Positions 37,126-50,632 of a DNA stretch of 64,000 nucleotides are shown piece after piece; positions within the stretch are counted from its first letter, which is position 1; each line of letters starts with the position of its first letter. This DNA comes from Phoronis australis (lineage: Eukaryota > Phoronida > Phoronidae). The stretch covers positions 332,077 through 396,076 of the forward strand of contig NMRA01000191.1 of the NCBI GenBank assembly GCA_002633005.1, read 5' to 3'. The translations under genes were made by a program, and so were the position numbers. Under the pieces are notes generated by a model, which saw nothing but the letters and a program-made list of their open reading frames with translations, was not told the DNA's origin and did no database searches.

Positions 37126-40100
37126 TGCTCTGAAAAGCAGACGATTTGTTTTAAGGAAGAAAGATAGTGACATATCACTTACTAAACCTTAGTTGCAATA
37201 ATAATTTTAATTATTAGAGTTTAAAAACTCTATTCATGAACCTGTGAGCTGGAAACTATCTGATAAATAAAGAGCCCACCGTATAATTATAGGGGCCTTC
37301 CCTGTAAAACTTGGGATAAAAATCGTAGTGGCTGAGGTAAGAGTTGGTGAAACATTTCACGCACAATGCTGGTAATTTTCAAGACAAGATACACACACCT
37401 TATATGTTGTACATTATACGCTCACCATCAAAAAGCCCTAAACTATTGTCAAGCTGAGTTCAGCTTATCTGGACAGGGTAACGGGATTCTGCTGAGATGA
37501 ATACATGCGCGCTCTCACACAAATTTTCCATAGATTGAATGTGATTGTGCTAAATGTCTAAACACAAAATGTTGCAAGTGCGAGGTACGAGTTAGGATGA
37601 TTTTTCTCCACGCATTTAAAAAAAACTTGTCAAATTTATGTCTTCGTGATGTCAGAGCACAAATTGCCACCCCTGCTATTAAAACAGCTCTAATCATGAA
37701 AAGAATCATATGTTGACACCCTCACCAGTCAAGATTGGGCAACTTGACCAGTTTGTATTTCTCAAAATCTGTTGCATTGATCAAAGACACAATGCTGTTG
37801 TAGTTAATTACATTGCCTCAGGCTGCTGATGTTATCGTTCTCCAGATAATCAGACCCATCAAACATGGGGATGACAATAGTATTTTTGACTTTTTGTTTT
37901 GAGATTTTTTAAACAGTATGTTTGAATAGTTTGTGAAATGTACACGTGGTTAGGTTATTGAATTTTGAAAATTGGACACGAAATGTGACTTTTACAACCT
38001 TTTGCATAGTGTTGCTAAATTATGCTCCTCATTAATGCCACTGTTTGTGCAATATAATTGGGGCAATTACCAAACCAGAAGGCAGCAGTTGTATTTTGAG
38101 GTAAGCCAGATGTCATCCTACAATTCTTGGCATAGTTATAGAATTAGTTTTATAATGGGCCAGTCAGCAGGATACACAAACTCAACTACTGAGCTAGTCT
38201 CCACATATTGCCTCTGTGCATTTGCGCACGTATCTCACACTTTTCGTTTTTTAAAGTGCGGTGCTTTGGGGTTTAGATCCACCAGGGGTTACAGTGTAGC
38301 TTGAAAGTGATGGAGAACTTAAATACAGGACTACAATCAGTATTGTCAGTAAGAAACAAAATTGACCTATCCTATAACAATGACTGATGAACATTCAAAA
38401 TGAAAGCGCACTGAAGAGTAACACTTGGTGAAAGAAAATAAAAACTTAAAGTTAAGATTGACGGCAAAACCAAGAACAAAAACAATCATAACCCTGCACT
38501 AATGTATTAGATTGCACAAACGTATTAGATATCCCATAGGGAGACCTATTTACGTACAAAATTTGAAAGGTGTGGCCAAAGGATCAGGAAGTTAGAGCTC
38601 CGCAAACATAATTCGAAAAATGGCCATCACAGCGCCGCCTTGCGTCCTTGGGCTCTTGATTAGGTAAATAGTGCATGTAAATTTCAAGCTGATAACACAA
38701 AAACTGTAATCTCTAGCACTAAGTGCAGCTATAACTAGCTGTAATTAACTAGTCAACAAAAGAACAGTCGTCTGAGCAGTAAATCTAGAATACTGCGAAA
38801 ATGTAAGTCGTAGCAAAAAACAGGTTTCACAATGCTGATAGCCCTGAAAAGATCTATCCACATACCAAAATTTCAGACAGATCCGTCAAGGGAAGCCGGA
38901 AATACGGCAAAAAAACCCAGTTATTTGGAGATCAGTCCTCGGAAAATCTCAAATAACTCGAGAACCGTAAGACCTAGAGAAAAACAAATGAGACATTTGC
39001 AATAGCCCTTGGAATGATCAATCCACAGAAAAAAATCAGAAAAATATGACCAGAAACAGCGGAGCGGAGCTATGGCTCCATAAACGAAAAAAGGGAAAAA
39101 TGGCCACCACAGAGCCATCTTGTACATAACGTAGAATTGCCGTGAGGACTTGACAGGGACCTCAGGGGTCTCACACTCCACTGATTTATTCACATTATTT
39201 TGAAAGCGCTTTGCCCACTCACACACTGTGTGCCATAAATGAGATAAGCATACTCACAGCTGACGCAGCAAGTAGAACTTCTCTCATTTTTCACATTGGT
39301 GTAGACTCACAGTTGAACTGTGGTTTTCTTTGACCTCAGACCGTCCAGAGTTGCACCATATACCATCTGCGGACGGTCTCTCACGACAATTTAGCGTTAT
39401 GTCTGATTTCAACCAAAACACTAAATAGGCGTTGAGCCTTTCACAAGAAACATATGTTGTGTGTAAATTTGGCAGTGATCCAATAAGAAATGTGATCTGT
39501 AGCGTGTGAGCAAAGAAACAAAAAAAATTATGACAAAGCAACATGCTTGGAGAAATTTCATTTCAAAAAGTAAAAACACATTTTATGACAAAGCAACACA
39601 CTTGGGGAAATTTCATTTCACCAAGTAAAAACAAACACACCTCATGACAAAGAAAAACATACTTGGAGAAATTTCATTTCACCAATTAATAAAATGCCTT
39701 TGGCCTTTCTACTGTCAGTGTCAGCCGCAGACCTAGTCTGTCACTTGATCACTGATTTCACACTAGATCACTAGTTTCACTCGACAGTGACCACCATGGT
39801 GGTATGACGTCATATCCCCTGGACCGCAGTGTTAAAAATGGTGTGTTACCAATTTTGGGAACTGAAAGAGGGACTGCTTGAAAAAAAGTTTGATAATGGG
39901 AGTATTTGTTCAGTTTGTAAGGAATTAAATACATTGACGACCTCCTGGCTAAGTGGCTAAGGCTTAGGCTAAGGTGTCCCTCTCTTTGCGCAAAAGGTAT
40001 TTATCACAATGTAGCATTGATGTTTTAGTCAGTGCGAGGTATAATTCGCCGAAAATCTTCCAGCGTATGAAGCGCCTATAGGAGCATCACAGTCTCTACT

Positions 40101-40941
40101 ACGCCTACGGAGCCAGTAGAGACTATGACTATGGATGGTCACTGCACCTGCTCACATAGGCAATGACAAGTTACAGAGGCGATGGTCATTGCCTACTGGC
40201 ACTGCTCACAGTGTGAGCAGCTCACACTGACAGTGTCAACTCACTGAATCAACTTCGTATCCTGCACACAACTTACAATGTTATTGGTGGGTTAACCTAT
40301 AGACCTACCTTGTGTTACGACCCTGATAATTTCGTAAAACGAAAGTCTCGAATAAACAAAACAACAATAAAATACCTAGATTAATTAATTCAATTCAAAA
40401 CACATTTTATTTTACGATTTCTCTTTCACCGGAAGTGTCATAAGTATCCTTGGTTTCTAACCCCAATATTTTTTAAAAATATTAATCTAATTAACAACAA
40501 ATGAAAAACTCTTCCAAAAATACCAATATAAAATAAATAAGCATAACTGAACAAAGTACAGAAATAATTGTAAAATTTAAAATATTATTTGGTAACGAGG
40601 TATTTCCAGCGACCTCTAGTGTAGCACTGAGCGCAAGACAAACACTCTTGTGAAAGAAAGGTTATAGGCCTATATCAAAGAGTCTTTGCTTTGTTAGACA
40701 GGGTAATTACAAGTGTTTACTCAGTAAATACAAAAAGCTCACACCCTATTGACCGAACGTGGATATGCGATACACTGACGTATTATATCCAGTTCAGATA
40801 GTTTCAAAAGTGGTGTCAGACACACTTGCTTCGCAATTTACTAGCAGATCACTTCACCTGTCACAGACACAGTTCAACACCCTGAGTTATATCTGTCAAC
40901 ATGTCTCAGCTCTGGCTTCTTACTTTCAGATCAGCAACGCA
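37126..40941. other. Intergenic region between the divergent UPF0728 and NFU1 genes
   Basis: No exon recognised. Two imperfect direct repeats share CGAAAAATGGCCATCACAG-like sequence (about 38586-38646 and 39050-39122). A three-copy tandem repeat is at 39530-39690. A tRNA-like block at about 39940-40045 has CCTCCTGGCTAAGTGGCTAA (A-box-like) and a weak B-box-like end. Otherwise AT-rich and unassigned. Confidence 0.5.
39530..39690 (+). repeat. Tandem repeat, three copies of about 55-59 bp
   Basis: Units start ATGACAAAG at 39530, 39585 and 39644 and share CTTGGAGAAATTTCATTTCA. The copies differ by a few substitutions and a small insertion. Confidence 0.85.
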
Positions 40942-43900
40942 ATGGCTTTGAAGTTTTGTTACCGATGTGCAGCACTGGCACGGATTATGTCGTCAGAGTG
41001 TATGTCCATGAGGTAATTGGCTGTTCTCTGACTACTAAATTTGTTAATATAAAATTCGCAAATTTAGTTATGAGAATTATTGAGTTTTGTTATTGCTTGA
41101 AACTGCTGTGTGTGAACTTAAAATTTTGTTTCATCTCAAGATCGTGTGTGTGTGAACTTGGAATACACGAGGAAACTTGACAAGTTCACTCTGACAACTA
41201 ATCACATTCACGTTGACAAAAATTTGCAATAATTGACTAATGCTTCCAGCTTATTGGTTGACAAAGACATTTTACTTAGATTGTTATCCAAAAATAATTG
41301 AACATGTTGCTTTGTCCTCCCTTATTCACTGATCGGAAATGTGTGTAAAAGAAAAGTTTAAAACTTAGTTGTGGAGAAAAGGAAAAATGGAAGTTGTGTG
41401 TTCGTCTTTCATTTTATCCATGAAAACAAAAAATCAATAATTGATTATAAATTTTGATTTTTCGGAGAAACTGAAAAACAAAAAAGTCAAATTATCGGAA
41501 AATGGTTGTATTTTCTATCTTAACAATTGTATTTTAAACCAAAAATCCTTTCATACACGGACCATATTGCTATGTATTGCAAGCGGAGCAAGTAATCACA
41601 CTTCCTTAGCAAGATTCTTGCATCAGCGAAACTCTCCTGTGGTCTCTAGCTAGTTACAAAGTCACTTCTGCACTGAATAATAACTAACGGCACATGTTGA
41701 GACTAGTGTATTTGTTACTTTGTAGAAGGCATATTTCCAGAACCTTCAGTATACTGGGATATTAGTTTACTTGAATAAATTTCCCTTTTAGGCTTGTAAA
41801 AGGCCGTAGAGCTTGGTCAGCTGTTCGGAATTTCTCATCAATATCGGCCACGCTGAAGCCAAGCAATGTACTAAAGACACAAAGAGCTGCCTCAGCACCA
41901 CAACGTAAGTGAATTAGCTGTCTTCTAAATTTAAAATGTTAACAGATGAAGTTATCAGGTTAAATTACAGTAATCACAAATTCATAGTAGCAAAGAATTG
42001 ACTTATTCCATGTTTAATGGGAGTGCCATCTATGGTTGAGCCACGAGTTGATGGACTGGACCATTGTCATTAAATTAGAGGTGTGATTTCTTTCTATCTC
42101 ATGTATTGCAATTCCGTTGATGAAATTTCAACATTTTTATTGGATAAAGCGATTTTACTTGAGACCCCTACACTAACATATTTTTGAACATTCTGGGGGT
42201 GAGATGGCTTATGGATTACTGGCTACTCATGCAGATAATCAAATTCATTTGGCTCTCGTTTCTATCGGAGATAGAATCTCAAACTAAAACGCAAAACTAG
42301 CTTATTTTGGACTAAACTGTTTTAGACTTTTAGACTGTAATTATTGGTCTTTGGGGAATTTTATCTCATTTACTATATCGTCTACATCTTTCTTGTTTAC
42401 CTCTAAACTCCATAAGGTGTGACCATGGTTCTTTTGTTGGCCATATAATTGTTTGACTTGAAAGGTCTAGCGAAATTCATTCAAGACGCTTTGCAGGTTA
42501 GAAGTAATTGTTTGTTTATTAACTAGTCTGAAGTGGACATATTTGACTTGTTTGTTTATTAACTAGTCTGAAGTGGACATATTTGACCTTATGCAATATG
42601 TCATGTAATGATTTAATTATTATTAGGTGACTGAGTAAGCCCATTGAGTCTGGAGGGTGTGGTGAATATTCTGTCTTTGATATTGTATTTACTGGCACCC
42701 TTATGTCACTATAATAAATAAATATAAAAAAATAAATCAAAATCATGGTATCTTGGCACTTTACTGTACGGACTCCCATCATGAGCAAACAAAGTTCGTA
42801 AATGTAAAGGACATTGTTTGGTGTTTTATCCTGGAATCCAAAGTTAATTGTTTTCGGAAAATTGTGTCTTAATTTTTACTCTTCTGGGGTGGATATTTGA
42901 CTTATATTATTTCCTTTTGCAATTCCATTTCTGGGTGAAGCAAACTTCACATTGCTGTACAGTAACGTTTCTCAGTAAAACTTTACCAAGTAAAAAGAGG
43001 AAAGGGGATATACTACTTCACAATTTAAAGGAAAGGCCATACGAAATTTGTTTGTGCCAAATGTGCACAGGTACTTTGTCAAATGTGAAAATGTGAACAT
43101 TCCATAGTTATATTGTTTCATAATGTTCACAACAGTTAAATTCAAGAAACACTTTAATATCTTCCAAGTTTCAACCTGTGTAATATTTTCTTCCCCTCAG
43201 ATCGAACCATGTTTATCCAGACCCAAGATACACCCAATCCCAACAGTCTCAAGTTCTTCCCAGGGACACAAGTGTTGGAGTCTGGCACCAGGGACTTCCC
43301 ATCTGCTCAGACAGCTTACGGTTCTCCGCTGGCAAGGTATGGTAGGGTACTAGATAAGTACACCATCATTTTTAAAAGTGAAAAACAATTGTCAGCAAGC
43401 TTTTAAATACTGTTTAATTTTTTTTGTTGGTTTCCAATTATATTTGCCCTTTCTGGTTTCATTTGTGCCCAGTTGCATGAAACAGTCCCGCATGGGGACT
43501 CTGCTGAGGACCCTAAATTTATTTTGTATTTATGGGCTTGTGAAAATGCTGATTGTCCTTTCGTGTGCTACTTTAGTTTCATTGCTATGTCAATTTTTGG
43601 CTTTGATACAAATCAAGTGTGAACTCTACATTGAATTTTCAATATTGAAAATAAATTGGGATCTTTTCATGCAACGCTCCTAATTAAAGAACTAAGACTC
43701 TATTTATTTTCACTCAACACAGGACTCTGCTCTTAGTTTTATTATTGGAAAATGTCATTAGTTAACGAGGAGCTCATAATTAAGCTGAAATAATAGTAAC
43801 AGGTTACATCTGTGAGTAAAGAAAGACACAAATATTCGGTAGATTTAGGGAACTTGGTTGAGCCTCTATTTAAAACTGTTTCATGCAACCTGGCACTGGA

Positions 43901-46900
43901 ACCTGTTTCATGAGACCAGTAATCTTTAGTGTAAAGTAACAACTTGTACTGTTGCCATGACATCAACAGCTTTGTTCAACAATTATAACATGACATTTGT
44001 TGTGATGGTGCTGTTATTTGGGGAACCTGGAATATGTTTACACGTAAAAAATAAATATCCAGCATTGACTTATTGATTGTCTGAACATTTATGTGATGTG
44101 GGAGATAGATATTGATGACAAAATAGGAACTGAATTTTTTTAGGTAGAAACACTTCCTTAAAGTTTAAATGCCCACAGGTCATTATTTTGTCTATTGAAA
44201 ATTGTGACCTGTTCAGTTCTAGCATCAGCTCCTAAAAGGTGTATTGTGAAATCAAGTATTTGAACACTTTCTTTTCTTCAGACTTTTGTTCCGAGTTGAA
44301 GGAGTAAAGGGCGTGTTCTTTGGTCAAGATTTCATCACAGTTTCGAAAGTAAGTTAGATAGGCACTCAGGATCTTAAATTTGCTCTCAAAATTGAGCTCA
44401 AAATTATAAATTATGAGATTTTTCATTCTATTTTAGTATGAACTCAAGTTAAGTGTATTTTTGTGTTTGCTCAAGTATATCATGGTTTAAGTGGTTGAGT
44501 GTGTAATCCTAGTCTATTTGTGATGACGCCACCATTAAAGCTACATGTTCGATTCAAAATCTTGAGTTTTTCCTCGAGTTTGTAGCTCAGATGTTGGGGG
44601 CCATCAAGTTTGAACTGAGACTAAATTATCACTTGTAAAAACCATAATGTAATCGAGCATACAAAAATAGACACTTTTCTTGAGCTCATACCAACCAAGA
44701 AGGGAAAAGGATGCAAAGAATTTTGAGTTTAACATGGAGTACAGAGATAAAATCATGAGTCTTGGTCTTTTATGGTAAATGCTCTTCAATTTAGTGCATA
44801 GTATGGCGGATAAGTGTTGACTTTAGCAGCTAAAATGAACATTAAAATGTCAACTATTTAATTGTTTTAAAAGACATTGCTGTTTTATTGATTAGGTGTT
44901 CTTGAGCTGTCTGATTTGTTTGGTGTGCAGTTGGTTTCTGTGTAAACCTGCAGCCGAAAGTTTTTTTTTCTTGAATTCTATAATTTTTTTGGAATGTTCC
45001 CAGATAGAAGATGCTGAGTGGAAAGTAGTGAAGCCACAGATTTTTGCCACAATAATGGATTTCTTCGCCAGTAACCTCCCTGTGATCACAGATGAACAGC
45101 CCCCCTCTGATACAGGTGAAATAATGTGTGCAGTGTTAGTCATTGATGTTCATAAGCTAACACTTTTCTTGTATTTGTGATATGAATGACCATCACTGAC
45201 TCAGGTAATGTGTATGCATAAAGTACATAGCTCTATAGAGTCATACATGGTCACATTGTGATCCTGGGATCGAGTCTTGGTTTAGGCAGAAATCTTTTAG
45301 GACTCGTAGTTGTTCAGTCTGGTGATGTAACCACGTGTTACTCTATAGAGGTATCTACTTTATGCATTCTTCACGTGTACTGTGATGCATATAGAGCATC
45401 ACATTTACATAAAAGGGTAAGAGTCACTTACAGAGGTCCCAAATTTTGAGAACCAGTCTTCTCCACAGAATAACAGGCTACAAACTAGTTCTCAAAGTCT
45501 GGGACCCTCTGCATGCCTTTAAAAGTATAAAAACTCAGGTGATTAAGCAAGATCTATGTGGGAAGGCTTCTGTTACATTGGAGGCAAAACCTAGTTCTTA
45601 CAGGGTGCTTGAAAACACTTCATTACATGTCCAAAGAGCATCATTTTTGTGAATAATTTAAACTACATTGGTTTGTGTTCAAATTTCTTTTGTGAAGTCT
45701 TCAACTGAAAAGTAGGGGACCGGTAATGATATTTTTAAAGAAACCACAATGAACATTATGTAAAGCAACTCTAATGAACAGCATGTCTACCCAGAACTCT
45801 CTCTTGTGGCGCTTGGTCATTTCTTAAGTTTATGTAGAACCTTATCGACAAAACTATGAACTGTAACTCTGTAAAAGTGCTTATTTTCTGAAGATAGGTA
45901 GAAGATAGATTGATTGGGTTATGTGACCATGTCTTTTTAGTGAAAGTTAGAAAAAAAAGGAAAGGTATATTCGTAACGAAACAACAGCATCAGTAATATC
46001 CCAAATTTCATTTGATGTGAATCCTCAAGATTAAATCTCAAAAATGCTTTCCCAATTTTCTAAATATGATTTGTTCTTTAATGTAACTTCTGAGTTTTTT
46101 CTTAAAAATCATTTCAGTCCTATTTTTGATAACCCCTCTTACAAAAGTGAATCAATTTAAAAAGAAATCCTAACGGCATTTTTGAGAACATTGCATTAAG
46201 CATAGTAACGTATCTAAGAGTTTCACTTGAATTTGATCAGCCATTTCTAAGATTTGATTGGATGGATATTTTTCAAGGGTCCTACATAACTTTAAGGTGG
46301 CGATGAAACGGTCAAAAGTGTGTACAGTGGCTTGTTGATAGGTCACGTAGTCGGTATGCAGGCATTCATTCTCAGTGTTTGTTGCAGCGCCACATGAAGA
46401 TGATGATGAAACAGTGGCCATGATCAAAGAGTTGTTAGACACGAGGATACGACCCACAGTACAGGAGGATGGAGGGGATATTGTCTACATGGTGTGTAGT
46501 CGGATAATGTATGATTAGCCTCTGTGGCCAGTGGCGTGAAACGATCCTAATAGGGACTCCTCTATGTTTCGTAAACTTTCAGTGGATTTGTGGACTTTGT
46601 GTAAACACTGTTTTTGTTTCTTTTGCTATTTTATCTTCTTCATTCAGGTTCTAGCATGGATACATGTTGAGACTAAACTACACTTTTAATTATTAGTATT
46701 ATTGATGATAAATAATGACTAAGTCCTTAAGTTTGGGGGTGTTGCAAGAAAATGTTCCTTTTTGTTTCCCATGGGTGGAGGGCTCGGGTTTTCCGGTATA
46801 TCATCAGAAAAAGTCATAAGGAATAGGGGAGCTCATACTGAAGATAAGGGGATAGAAAAAGTAACATTAATTATTAAAAGAACTCCGCGAATGCTCTGAA

Positions 46901-48373
46901 AATTTAGTCGAGTCTCCATAGGAACTGTTTCGTGCAACTGACCTCAGCTGTTGCATGTTGACAAGACTACTGTAATTCCAGAAACTACTCAAAATAGGGC
47001 TATACACTTTTTTGAAGTGGAGAGATTTATACCCTTATTTGTTTTGTGGTGATATGAGTAGGCGTAGTTTTGAATAAGTTAACTTGCTGTTTTTAGTACA
47101 TACCACAGACCTATTTGTTTACGAGTCATTATGATCTGTTTTTTTAGTGAATGCTAATTTATACTTTAATAGCTAGATCACATAAATTTTGTCGAGTTTA
47201 TATTGGCTGAGCTTCTGGCAAAAAGATTTTCACAGCAATCAGTTTGAAATCTATAACAAAAATTCCGTATTAAGTAAATTGGAGAGATTTATAAAAATGG
47301 GTACAAGCTGCTGAAAAATGTTTTTATTATCCTGTTGCTGTGAATGTCTTGATATGTAACTAAATTTTACACCTCTTTTTAAATAAGCACTCGATTCACT
47401 CTCGGGCCAGCCTTCTTGATAATTTGATTGGTTTCCGATGACGACTTCTGCCTCACAAACCAAGCAGACCACGTAGCCGGTAGACCAGGCTGAAGGCGTA
47501 CGCTGTGCGACAGCAAAACACCGGCAATGTTTTGTTGCACTGAGATGTTAGTTTTACATTTTGATGTTCTCATTTGACAGGGCTTTGAGGATGGAATTGT
47601 GAAACTCCAGATGCAGGGGTCATGTTCCAGTTGTCCCAGCTCTGTGGTTACACTCAAGAGTGGCGTACAGAACATGTTACAGTTCTACATCCCCGAGGTG
47701 CTTGGCGTGGAACAGGTATGGCTGGCCAGTACTGGTAGTTATGGTATATCTTTCGGTTATAGATGATGTTATGGTGATAACTTTGTTATGTACACAGTGG
47801 TACAAATATAATGGCCAAAGAGTGTTTGTCATGCTTCAAAGGCTGGCCATTGAAATGCTCAAACTTGGTTTTTGTTTTTGATTAAGAAAGCTATGCAACA
47901 AAAACATTACGGCACCTCTGTTTGGAGGATTGGATGCTGTGAGCCATGATAGAGCTAGCAGTAAATGAGGGGCACAGTATTCACAAGGAGTCTTTTGTCA
48001 AGACCTGGCTGTCGACTGGGCTATTTTTCACTGTGCTGTAAAAAGACAATTTACTGAGTGTGTATTTGGACAATAAATTTGAAAATCAGTTTTCACTTTT
48101 TGATGCAAGGAAACTTACTGAAGAAAGGGATGTGTTATCCATTTTGGTCTTATATTCTTAGTGTAGATATCTCAAAGCCCAAATTTGCCATTAATTTCAA
48201 AGTCATGGATATGACACATTTTTCAGAATTAACAAATTCTACAGTGTTTGAAATCTGGTGTGGTAGTAGTTTCTCATATTATAAACATTTTTCAGATTGA
48301 AGACGAAGTTGAGGAAATGAGCAAAGCCGAATTTAACAAATTGCAAGAAAAGATTGGTGACCAAGACCCTTAA
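40942..48373 (+). CDS. NFU1: NFU1 iron-sulfur cluster scaffold, mitochondrial
   Basis: Eight exons, 40942-41012, 41792-41904, 43201-43336, 44282-44348, 45004-45115, 46388-46491, 47581-47715 and 48296-48373, join in phase to 816 nt, 271 residues. NFU1 carries a [4Fe-4S] cluster on a two-Cys site, as a dimer, and helps deliver it to mitochondrial enzymes such as lipoate synthase and complex II. Seen: an Arg-rich, acid-poor start (residues 1 to about 64) suitable as a mitochondrial targeting sequence; the Nfu N domain starting [16 protein letters not shown] (from about 65), with GVKGVFFG and ATIMDFFAS; an acidic linker; and the NifU-like C domain with VQEDGGDI and the cluster-binding CSSC at about 216-219. 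Length and motif order match human NFU1. The first ATG gives the only mitochondrial-type start; Met 65 could start a shorter form, as reported in mammals. Confidence 0.95.
42508..42587 (+). repeat. Perfect 40-bp tandem duplication
   Basis: 42508-42547 and 42548-42587 are identical (each starts TTGTTTGTTTATTAACTAG and ends ATTTGAC). It lies in NFU1 intron 2. Identity of the two copies points to a very recent event or to an assembly slip. Confidence 0.9.
44478..44620 (+). repeat. Possible tRNA-derived SINE fragment in NFU1 intron 4
   Basis: TGGTTTAAGTGGTTGAGTG resembles an A box and ACATGTTCGATTCAAAAT a B box at normal spacing. GGGGGCCATCAAGTTTGAAC follows, a motif also seen after the tRNA-like block in the EndoU intron. 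Diverged; not a functional tRNA. Confidence 0.4.
45214..45367. mobile_element. Short inverted-repeat element (MITE-like) in NFU1 intron 5
   Basis: 45214-45241 (ATGCATAAAGTACATAG, then CTCTATAGAGT) and 45340-45367 (ACTCTATAGAGGTATCTACTTTATGCAT, in part) are inverted copies with few mismatches, 98 bp apart. There is no coding sequence inside. No clear target-site duplication was found. Confidence 0.55.
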
Positions 48374-48957
48374 ATTATTCTTATTGGAGATACAGTTTAT
48401 GTGATAAGGCTTATAAGTGATGCTATTTCGATAAGTAACATTTTAAGATTGCTGGTAAGGCATACGAAATACTGCCAATTTGTTGCCATTTGCATGTTGA
48501 CCACGGTGGATTGCATTTTTCGGATATTGTGTTCAGTGGCTATGCATGACTAACACAGTGTTAACAAGAATTATAGTTCTTCCAATACATCGTCTTAAAA
48601 ACTGATTGTCTTAATCACAAAGCAATACACACAGTCCTTGATGTTCACAGAAACCTATGGTGTGCATGTTTTACCGGATTCCGAGATTATTATAACTTCC
48701 AAACTTTGCACAAGTATGACTTCCAGTTCTGTAAACAATGCCTGTGTTTAAGTATGTAGACCTTTTAAACAAACTTGGCTATTATCATTGAAAATGAAGG
48801 GTATTATATGTTGAAAGTTGATGTTTTGAAAAAATGTGACCCTTTGTAATACCGTAAAGAGTTTACAGCTACCTTATGTTTTTGAAGAATCCTCTTATTT
48901 TTAGCATAGATGCCATGTTAATGTTTCTGAGTCACAGTATATTGTGTTGTTAGAACT

Positions 48958-49176
48958 AAGTGCCAGTGCACACAGGTAGGTACGTGCTGATCTGTCTGCC
49001 TCAAGTGAATTATGGCTGAGGTGATGGCTCACGCTAAGGCTAGAACAATTGAATCAACTAGCACTTAGTTCAACCAATTGTATTTTCTCACCTTGGTGTG
49101 AACTATCAGCTCAGCTATGATTTGCTTGATACAGATTGATGAGCTCGCAGGTATCCATCTACAGTGGCTCTAAGCA
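48958..49176. mobile_element. Foldback (inverted-repeat) element in the NFU1 3' region
   Basis: The left arm (about 48958-49056) and right arm (about 49075-49176) are inverted, diverged copies: AGTGCCAGTG against CACTGTAGATGG, TATGGCTGAGGTGATGGCTCAC against the complement of GTGAACTATCAGCTCAGCTAT, and CAATTGAATCAA near the centre. It lies between the NFU1 stop (48373) and a candidate poly(A) signal at 49237, so it is probably transcribed as a hairpin. Confidence 0.55.
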
Positions 49177-49236
49177 CCCATTTATTTGTGATGTATTGTA
49201 TTTGTTTCCATTTATGGGGTTTTTCGTACAGGCATA

Positions 49237-49247
49237 AATAAAATAAA
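49237..49247 (+). terminator. Probable polyadenylation signal of NFU1
   Basis: Two overlapping AATAAA hexamers about 0.86 kb after the NFU1 stop. No earlier canonical hexamer was noticed. Distance is long but plausible. Confidence 0.5.
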
Positions 49248-50441
49248 TTACCAATTTAACAAACCTTGAGTAATATATTATGGCAACAATGGAAATCTCA
49301 TGAACATAGTCAACAGTGAAAAAGCTACATAGAGCGCTGCTTCAGCATGTCAAAAAGGCCAACTGCAAAGTAAGGCATTGATACAAGAGTTAACACCCGT
49401 CCTCTCCATTCCATTCACAGTATGACAAAGGGGAAAAGAGAAATGTTAGATTGTCTTATTGTGATGCACCAAAATATTTACTCAAAACAATAGACACTTG
49501 CAAGTGAGGAAAGTTGGATGTGTGAAGGTAATAGTCTTATTACCAAAGCAGTGCTCAATATAGCTTTCATGATAACAGGATATTTATTAATCATAAAAAA
49601 TCAGGTACACTATCAATTCGGTTTAACAACTATAAACTTATCATTTGCACAGATTGGTCACTTCATACCAACGGCAAACGAAACTCGACTAAGCTGTACC
49701 ATCTATTAGATATCAATTAGTTCAACAATGTCATCTACATAGCTGTCATATGGTAGAAAATCTAGTGTAAGTAGTACTAATGCATCAATATGGTCTCCCT
49801 AACTGTTGTTTAATTAATGAAAGAGCCTTATTTTGCTCCAACTAATGACTAGATGAGCACTGGACTAAATAAATGGAAGGTAAATGCTTATTCTTTCGCC
49901 CTAGAATTTCTTGACAACATTTCACTGGAAACCCTCCAGTGGTATGAAAATGCTATTGATACGAGGAAACGCAGGGTCTGCACAGGGATACAATTTTTAA
50001 CACTACGTTATCATCTGCCAAGATATTATTGATTATGTTTCAGTGTCAGTCGGTGTACTCGGCACATACAAAACTGTTGAGTACAGATATGCTCGGTAAA
50101 TGAGATTCCCAAATCTTAAAGAGAAAGTCACCGACACTGGAACATTACAATACTACTGGGACGGTAAAAAGTTTAAAAAGTTGCTCTACAAATTTCTAAG
50201 TCTAACACTAAATAAATGCTAATAAGTTTATGGCAGCTTTACCGAATGGTGTTTTATCAGGCTGGTGCTGAACTGAAAACAAAATTTTCTAATTGTAACA
50301 CTAAAGCAATGACATGTTTGTTGTCGACAAGATTTTGAATACAAGACATCTCAAAAAGGGTGTTGACGAGGAGCAACTCATCTTAATTTGCACATGATTT
50401 AACTTGTAGAAACTTTGATAGCTAAGAAATGACTAGTCCAT
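49248..50441. other. Gap between the NFU1 and LRPAP1 3' ends
   Basis: AT-rich, no exon or repeat recognised. NFU1 and LRPAP1 are tail-to-tail here. Confidence 0.5.
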
Positions 50442-50447
50442 TTTATT
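50442..50447 (-). terminator. Probable polyadenylation signal of LRPAP1
   Basis: AATAAA on the - strand, about 190 bp beyond the LRPAP1 stop codon. Confidence 0.5.
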
Positions 50448-50632
50448 CCACACAGATGAAACATTGGAGTTTTTGATAGACATATTAACCAAATACATCA
50501 GTAGAAAATTAACGCTGCATAAAAAATTGTAAATATCAATAGAGAATATCATGGCCACATGATCTTGGATAGTCAGCTGTATAGGATGATGGTCACAAAC
50601 ATAGCACCTATTCATGAACTTTTGACCCCAGG

